NCBI GenBank assembly: GCA_902797005.1
Contig: CADBRE010000027.1
Span: 1-8,010, forward strand
DNA length: 8,010 nt
Direction: 5' to 3'
Origin: an uncultured Erysipelotrichaceae bacterium
GTDB taxonomy: Bacteria; Bacillota_I; Bacilli_A; RF39; UBA660
The position numbers and the translations under genes are program-made. Below are positions 5,051 to 8,010 of this stretch, piece after piece (the first letter of the stretch is position 1; every line of letters starts with the position of its first letter). The notes beneath the pieces are model-generated. The model searched no databases. It was not told the origin of the DNA and worked only from the letters and a program-made list of their open reading frames with translations.

Positions 5051-7381
5051 ATGGGAAGAATAACTAAAGAAGAAGTAAAACAATTAGACAAATATTTTCG
5101 TTTAGCAAATTACCTTTCAGTAGGACAGCTTTATTTAATGGATAATCCCCTTTTAAAAAGAGAACTAACTTTGAAAGATATAAAGCCTCATGTAGTAGGA
5201 CACTGGGGAACAGCACCAGGTCAAAACTTTATATACACTCATTTAAACAGAGTAATTAAAAAATATGATTTAAATATGATATATATTTCTGGCCCAGGAC
5301 ATGGTGGAGAAGCAATGGTTGCAAACTCTTACATAGACGGATCATATAGCACAGTATATCCAGAAATAACAGAAGATGAAGAAGGACTAAAAAAGCTATT
5401 TAAACAATTTTCCTTCCCTGGTGGAATATCTTCTCATGTCGCACCAGAAACACCTGGAAGCATAAACGAAGGTGGAGAATTAGGATATAGTTTAGCGCAT
5501 GCTTATGGTGCAGTTTTAGATAATCCAAACCTAATCGCAGCTTGTGTTATAGGTGATGGTGAAGCAGAGACAGGACCTTTAGCAGCTTCATGGCAAATAA
5601 ACAAATTAATAAACCCTAGATTAGATGGAACAGTATTACCAATACTTCATTTAAACGGATATAAAATAGCAAATCCAACAGTATTATCTAGAATACCAGA
5701 AGATGAACTTGTTTCATACTTTAAAGGTTTAGGATACAAACCTTATATTGTAAAAGGCAATGATCCATTAAAAATGCACAAACTAATGGCTAGTACTTTA
5801 GATGAAATAATAGAATATATTGCAAAAATAAAAACAGAAAGCAAAAGTAAAACATTTAGACCATTCTATCCAATGATAATACTAATAACACCAAAAGGAT
5901 GGACAGGCCCAAAAGAAGTTGAAGGCTCATTTAAAGCACATCAAATACCAATTGTAGTAAATAGTGAAAATGAAGGAAATCTAAAGATACTTGAAAAATG
6001 GCTAAGGAGTTACAAACCTAGTGAACTATTTAATCCGGATGGCTCTATTAAGAAGTCAATTAAATCACTTGCTCCAGATCTTGAACATTCAATGAGTCTT
6101 AACAAGAATGCAAATGGTGGCTTATTATTAAAAGAACTATATACTCCAAATTTAGAAGAGTATGGCATCAAAATAGAAAAGCGTGGAATAACTGAAGCAG
6201 AAGATATGAAAGAGCTTTCTAAATACATCAGAGACTTAATCGAGCTTAATGAAGAAAATAAAAACTATAGAATATTTGGGCCTGATGAAGCTTTATCAAA
6301 TCGTCTTAACTATGTGTTTGATGCTACTCACAAAAAATGGGGAACTAAAATAATAAAACAAGATGAATTATTAAATAGAGATGGAAGAGTAATAGACGGA
6401 TTACTTTCAGAACATGTATGCGAAGGAATGCTAGAAGGATATCTATTAACAGGAAGACATGGTTTCATACACAGCTATGAAGCATTTGTAAGAATAATAG
6501 ATTCAATGGTTTCTCAGCATGCTAAATGGCTTAAAGTAACTAAAGAACTTCCATGGAGAAAAGAAATAAGTAGCTTAAATGTTGTGCTTACTTCTCATGT
6601 ATGGCAACAAGACCACAATGGATTTACTCATCAAGATCCTGGCTTTATAAATCATTTACTACCAAAAAAGTCAGACACAGTAAGAATATATTTACCATTT
6701 GACACAAACACATTAATCTCAACATTTGACCACATAACTAAAACTAAAAATTATATAAACTTAGTAATAGCTTCAAAACATATGAGACCACAATGGCTAT
6801 CAATGGAAGAAGCCATCAAACATTGCACTAAAGGTCTAGGCATATTCGGGTGGGCTTCTACAGATGAAGGCAAAAACCCAGATATTGTCCTAGCTTGTGC
6901 AGGAGACACACCTACTCTTGAAGTTTTAGCTGCAGTAAGTTTACTTAAAGAAAAAGCTCCTAATATAAAAGTTAGAGTAGTAAACGTTGTTGATTTAATG
7001 AAACTTGAGTCTAGCGAAAAACATCCACATGGATTAACTGATAAAGAATACAATGATTACTTTACTACTAATAAACCAATTCTATTCATATTCCATGGTT
7101 ATCCTAATGTAATTCATGAACTAACATACAATAGAAAAAATAGAGACTTACATGTAAGAGGATACAACGAAGAAGGAACAATAACTACACCATTTGATAT
7201 GCGTGTCCAAAATAAGATAGATAGATATCATATAGTATTAGACACACTTAAATACATAGGTAAAGAAAAAGAATATAAATCTTTAATAAACTATTGTGAA
7301 GAAATGCTAGATAAACATCATAATTACATAAGAGAAAATGGAAAAGACATACCTGAAGTAACTAATTTCAAGTGGAAATAG
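5051..7381 (+). CDS. xfp: Xylulose-5-phosphate/fructose-6-phosphate phosphoketolase
   Basis: A 776-residue thiamine-diphosphate enzyme of the cytoplasm that splits xylulose 5-phosphate (or fructose 6-phosphate) with phosphate into acetyl phosphate and glyceraldehyde 3-phosphate (or erythrose 4-phosphate). Length is about normal for the family (around 790-830). Seen motifs: GHWGTAPGQNF at 50-60, GPGHGG at 81-86, SSHVAPETPGS near 127-137, the cofactor/Mg motif GDGEAETG (168-175) with N202 in LHLNGYKI, SEHVCEGMLEGY (453-464) with the cofactor-activating glutamate, TGRHGFIHSYE, and QDHNGFTHQDPG (520-531) with the active-site histidines. All conserved segments are intact. The start is ATG 5051 with AGGGAG (5036-5041) upstream; a TTG at 5033 in frame would overlap the previous gene and has no good ribosome binding site. 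Substrate preference between the two sugars cannot be read from sequence. Confidence 0.97.
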   Translation: MGRITKEEVKQLDKYFRLANYLSVGQLYLMDNPLLKRELTLKDIKPHVVGHWGTAPGQNFIYTHLNRVIKKYDLNMIYISGPGHGGEAMVANSYIDGSYSTVYPEITEDEEGLKKLFKQFSFPGGISSHVAPETPGSINEGGELGYSLAHAYGAVLDNPNLIAACVIGDGEAETGPLAASWQINKLINPRLDGTVLPILHLNGYKIANPTVLSRIPEDELVSYFKGLGYKPYIVKGNDPLKMHKLMASTLDEIIEYIAKIKTESKSKTFRPFYPMIILITPKGWTGPKEVEGSFKAHQIPIVVNSENEGNLKILEKWLRSYKPSELFNPDGSIKKSIKSLAPDLEHSMSLNKNANGGLLLKELYTPNLEEYGIKIEKRGITEAEDMKELSKYIRDLIELNEENKNYRIFGPDEALSNRLNYVFDATHKKWGTKIIKQDELLNRDGRVIDGLLSEHVCEGMLEGYLLTGRHGFIHSYEAFVRIIDSMVSQHAKWLKVTKELPWRKEISSLNVVLTSHVWQQDHNGFTHQDPGFINHLLPKKSDTVRIYLPFDTNTLISTFDHITKTKNYINLVIASKHMRPQWLSMEEAIKHCTKGLGIFGWASTDEGKNPDIVLACAGDTPTLEVLAAVSLLKEKAPNIKVRVVNVVDLMKLESSEKHPHGLTDKEYNDYFTTNKPILFIFHGYPNVIHELTYNRKNRDLHVRGYNEEGTITTPFDMRVQNKIDRYHIVLDTLKYIGKEKEYKSLINYCEEMLDKHHNYIRENGKDIPEVTNFKWK

Positions 7382-7411
7382 GCAGAAATAATAAACACTA
7401 AAAAGAAATAT

Positions 7412-7485
7412 GCATTTATTATACTAGGAAGCGATATTAAAGCTTCTAGTTATATAAATATATTCCTCCTATTAAATGCCTTTTA
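7412..7485 (+). terminator. Two-level stem-loop after phosphoketolase, possible terminator or structured RNA
   Basis: GCATTTA (7412-7418) pairs with TAAATGC (7473-7479), followed by C and TTTT (7481-7484). Inside lies a second hairpin: ACTAG-G-AAGC (7423-7432) with GCTTCTAGT (7442-7450), a 9-bp stem with one bulged G. Between inner and outer stems is an unpaired stretch that contains TTCCTCC (7463-7469), the same as the anti-Shine-Dalgarno sequence. The simplest reading is the 3' end and terminator of the phosphoketolase mRNA; the nested form could also be a small RNA. I match no known riboswitch. Confidence 0.4.
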
Positions 7486-7503
7486 ATTATGACTAGTCTA
7501 ATT
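7485..7503. repeat. Near-perfect palindrome, possible operator
   Basis: AATTA-T-GACTAGTC-TAATT: the 8-base palindrome GACTAGTC (7491-7498) is flanked by a second inverted pair AATTA (7485-7489) and TAATT (7499-7503), with one extra T on the left. The symmetry fits a dimeric DNA-binding protein site, but no regulator gene is nearby. Confidence 0.25.
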
Positions 7504-7512
7504 TTATAAATT

Positions 7513-7535
7513 AACTCTCCAAAATGGGGAGTTTT
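7513..7535 (+). terminator. Hairpin terminator upstream of the repeat-protein gene
   Basis: AACTCTCC (7513-7520) pairs with GGGGAGTT (7526-7533) (one T-G pair) around AAAAT, with TTTT at 7532-7535. It is a GC-richer stem than its surroundings, with a short U tract interrupted by AAA. It probably stops readthrough from the phosphoketolase operon and may work in both directions. Confidence 0.55.
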
Positions 7536-7538
7536 AAA

Positions 7539-7567
7539 TTGCATTAAACCAATTTCTGTGATATTAT
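7539..7567 (+). promoter_or_regulatory. Promoter of the Asp-repeat protein gene
   Basis: TTGCAT (7539-7544), 17 bases, then TATTAT (7562-7567) with TG at 7559-7560 forming an extended -10. The start would be near 7574, and AGGTGA (7584-7589) is the ribosome binding site for the ATG at 7594. The -35 is poor, but the extended -10 can compensate. Confidence 0.5.
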
Positions 7568-7593
7568 TAATCTAGTACAAAGTAGGTGAAAGT

Positions 7594-8010
7594 ATGAACA
7601 ATCAAACTTTTAAAGAAGATACATATTTAGAAGATGATATAATCACAGAAGAAGAAGAGAAAGAAAGAAGACGTAGATTTATAGTATTAATATTATTTTT
7701 CTTTTTCATAATGGCATTAGTGTTTGGCGCTGCATTTACAAAAAGTAGATATTTTAATAAAACATATATTGATGATTTAGAAATAAATATTGATATCAAT
7801 GGTGATGGTATATGTGATTTAAACTGTGATATAGATGGTGACAATAAAGCCGATATAAATATAGACACAGATAATGATTTATATGCAGACATGTTTATAG
7901 ATACAGATGGTGATGGAATAGCAGATATTAATATTGATAGAGATTTAGATAAAACACCAGATTTAAATGTAGATACAAATGGTGATTATATAGCAGATCT
8001 AAATATAGAC
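7594..8010 (+). CDS. Single-pass membrane protein with 12-residue Asp-rich repeats (partial, runs off the window)
   Basis: The visible 139 residues have no stop before the window edge. Residues 1-28 are charged and acidic, ending in a KERRRR stop-transfer-like patch; 29-48 is a hydrophobic membrane segment; the positive patch before it suggests the N-terminus inside and the repeats outside. From residue 65 to the end the sequence repeats exactly every 12 residues, six full copies plus a start of a seventh (65, 77, 89, 101, 113, 125, 137), with consensus N-I-D-x-D/N-G-D-x-x-A-D-I/L. Asp/Asn at positions 3, 5 and 7 and Asp at 11 resemble calcium-binding loops of thrombospondin type 3 and EF-hand/dockerin type, but the spacing is uniform. 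Two cysteines (C74, C78) sit in the first two copies. A calcium-stabilised stalk or solenoid on the cell surface is my inference; function unknown. The start is supported by AGGTGA five bases upstream of ATG. Confidence 0.85.
   Translation, partial: MNNQTFKEDTYLEDDIITEEEEKERRRRFIVLILFFFFIMALVFGAAFTKSRYFNKTYIDDLEINIDINGDGICDLNCDIDGDNKADINIDTDNDLYADMFIDTDGDGIADINIDRDLDKTPDLNVDTNGDYIADLNID
7786..8010 (+). repeat. 36-bp in-frame coding repeat (12-residue Asp motif)
   Basis: The DNA repeats in units of 36 bases in frame, with conserved GAT/GAC codons at the third, seventh and eleventh codon of each unit and AAT-ATA-GAT at most unit starts. Copies begin at 7786, 7822, 7858, 7894, 7930, 7966 and 8002. 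The units differ at many silent and coding positions, so expansion is not very recent. The array continues past the window edge. Confidence 0.8.

Noticed and set aside
6010..7053. Minus-strand open frames (6010-6228, 6751-7053) inside phosphoketolase
   Set aside because: They overlap a full-length conserved enzyme and encode nothing recognisable.
7446..7475. Strong Shine-Dalgarno (TAGGAGGAA) on the minus strand after phosphoketolase
   Set aside because: No ATG, GTG or TTG lies at a usable distance, and a stop codon follows in one frame; no minus-strand gene is supported.
7602..7892. Minus-strand open frame opposite the Asp-repeat gene
   Set aside because: The plus-strand frame has a promoter, ribosome binding site, membrane segment and periodic repeat; the opposite frame is its shadow.
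7786..8010. CRISPR-like or other noncoding tandem array
   Set aside because: The 36-base period has no identical repeats or unique spacers and is explained by an in-frame 12-residue protein repeat.

Overview
The window comes from a very AT-rich, low-GC Gram-positive genome, most likely a member of the Clostridia. The support is AT-biased codon use, strong AGGAG-type ribosome binding sites, a 5S rRNA followed closely by a tRNA, and clostridial-looking proteins. A Peptostreptococcaceae-like host fits, but I cannot fix genus or species from the sequence.

Layout. Positions 1-78 hold the 3' part of a 5S rRNA gene, so the window starts at the end of an rRNA operon. A tRNA-His (GTG) with its own promoter and terminator follows. 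Next comes a minus-strand pair read leftwards: a LigD-like DNA repair protein (3'-phosphoesterase plus primase-polymerase domains, no ligase domain), then a membrane-anchored or secreted M14 zinc carboxypeptidase, ending in a strong hairpin terminator. From about 3.1 kb everything reads rightwards. A holin-like small membrane protein overlaps an M23 endopeptidase by 4 bases (a phage-type lysis cassette without other phage genes) and closes with a terminator. A second unit has an extended -10 promoter, a membrane-anchored protein of unknown function with a possible thioredoxin-like C-terminal half, and, one base later, a full-length xylulose-5-phosphate/fructose-6-phosphate phosphoketolase. A structured 212-base intergenic region follows. 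The last gene runs off the right edge and encodes a single-pass membrane protein whose outer part is an exact 12-residue Asp-rich, probably calcium-binding, repeat.

How the genes may work together. Phosphoketolase makes acetyl phosphate from pentose or hexose phosphates and is ordinary central metabolism; its tight coupling to an unknown membrane protein is not ordinary. The holin-like/M23 pair could be a remnant or domesticated lysis/release module. The PE-POL protein would process DNA ends in non-homologous end joining but needs a ligase and Ku from elsewhere. I see no CRISPR array, transposase, integrase or complete new multi-gene system. The best leads are the 12-residue repeat protein, the orphan lysis pair, the ligase-less LigD and the structured region after the phosphoketolase gene.
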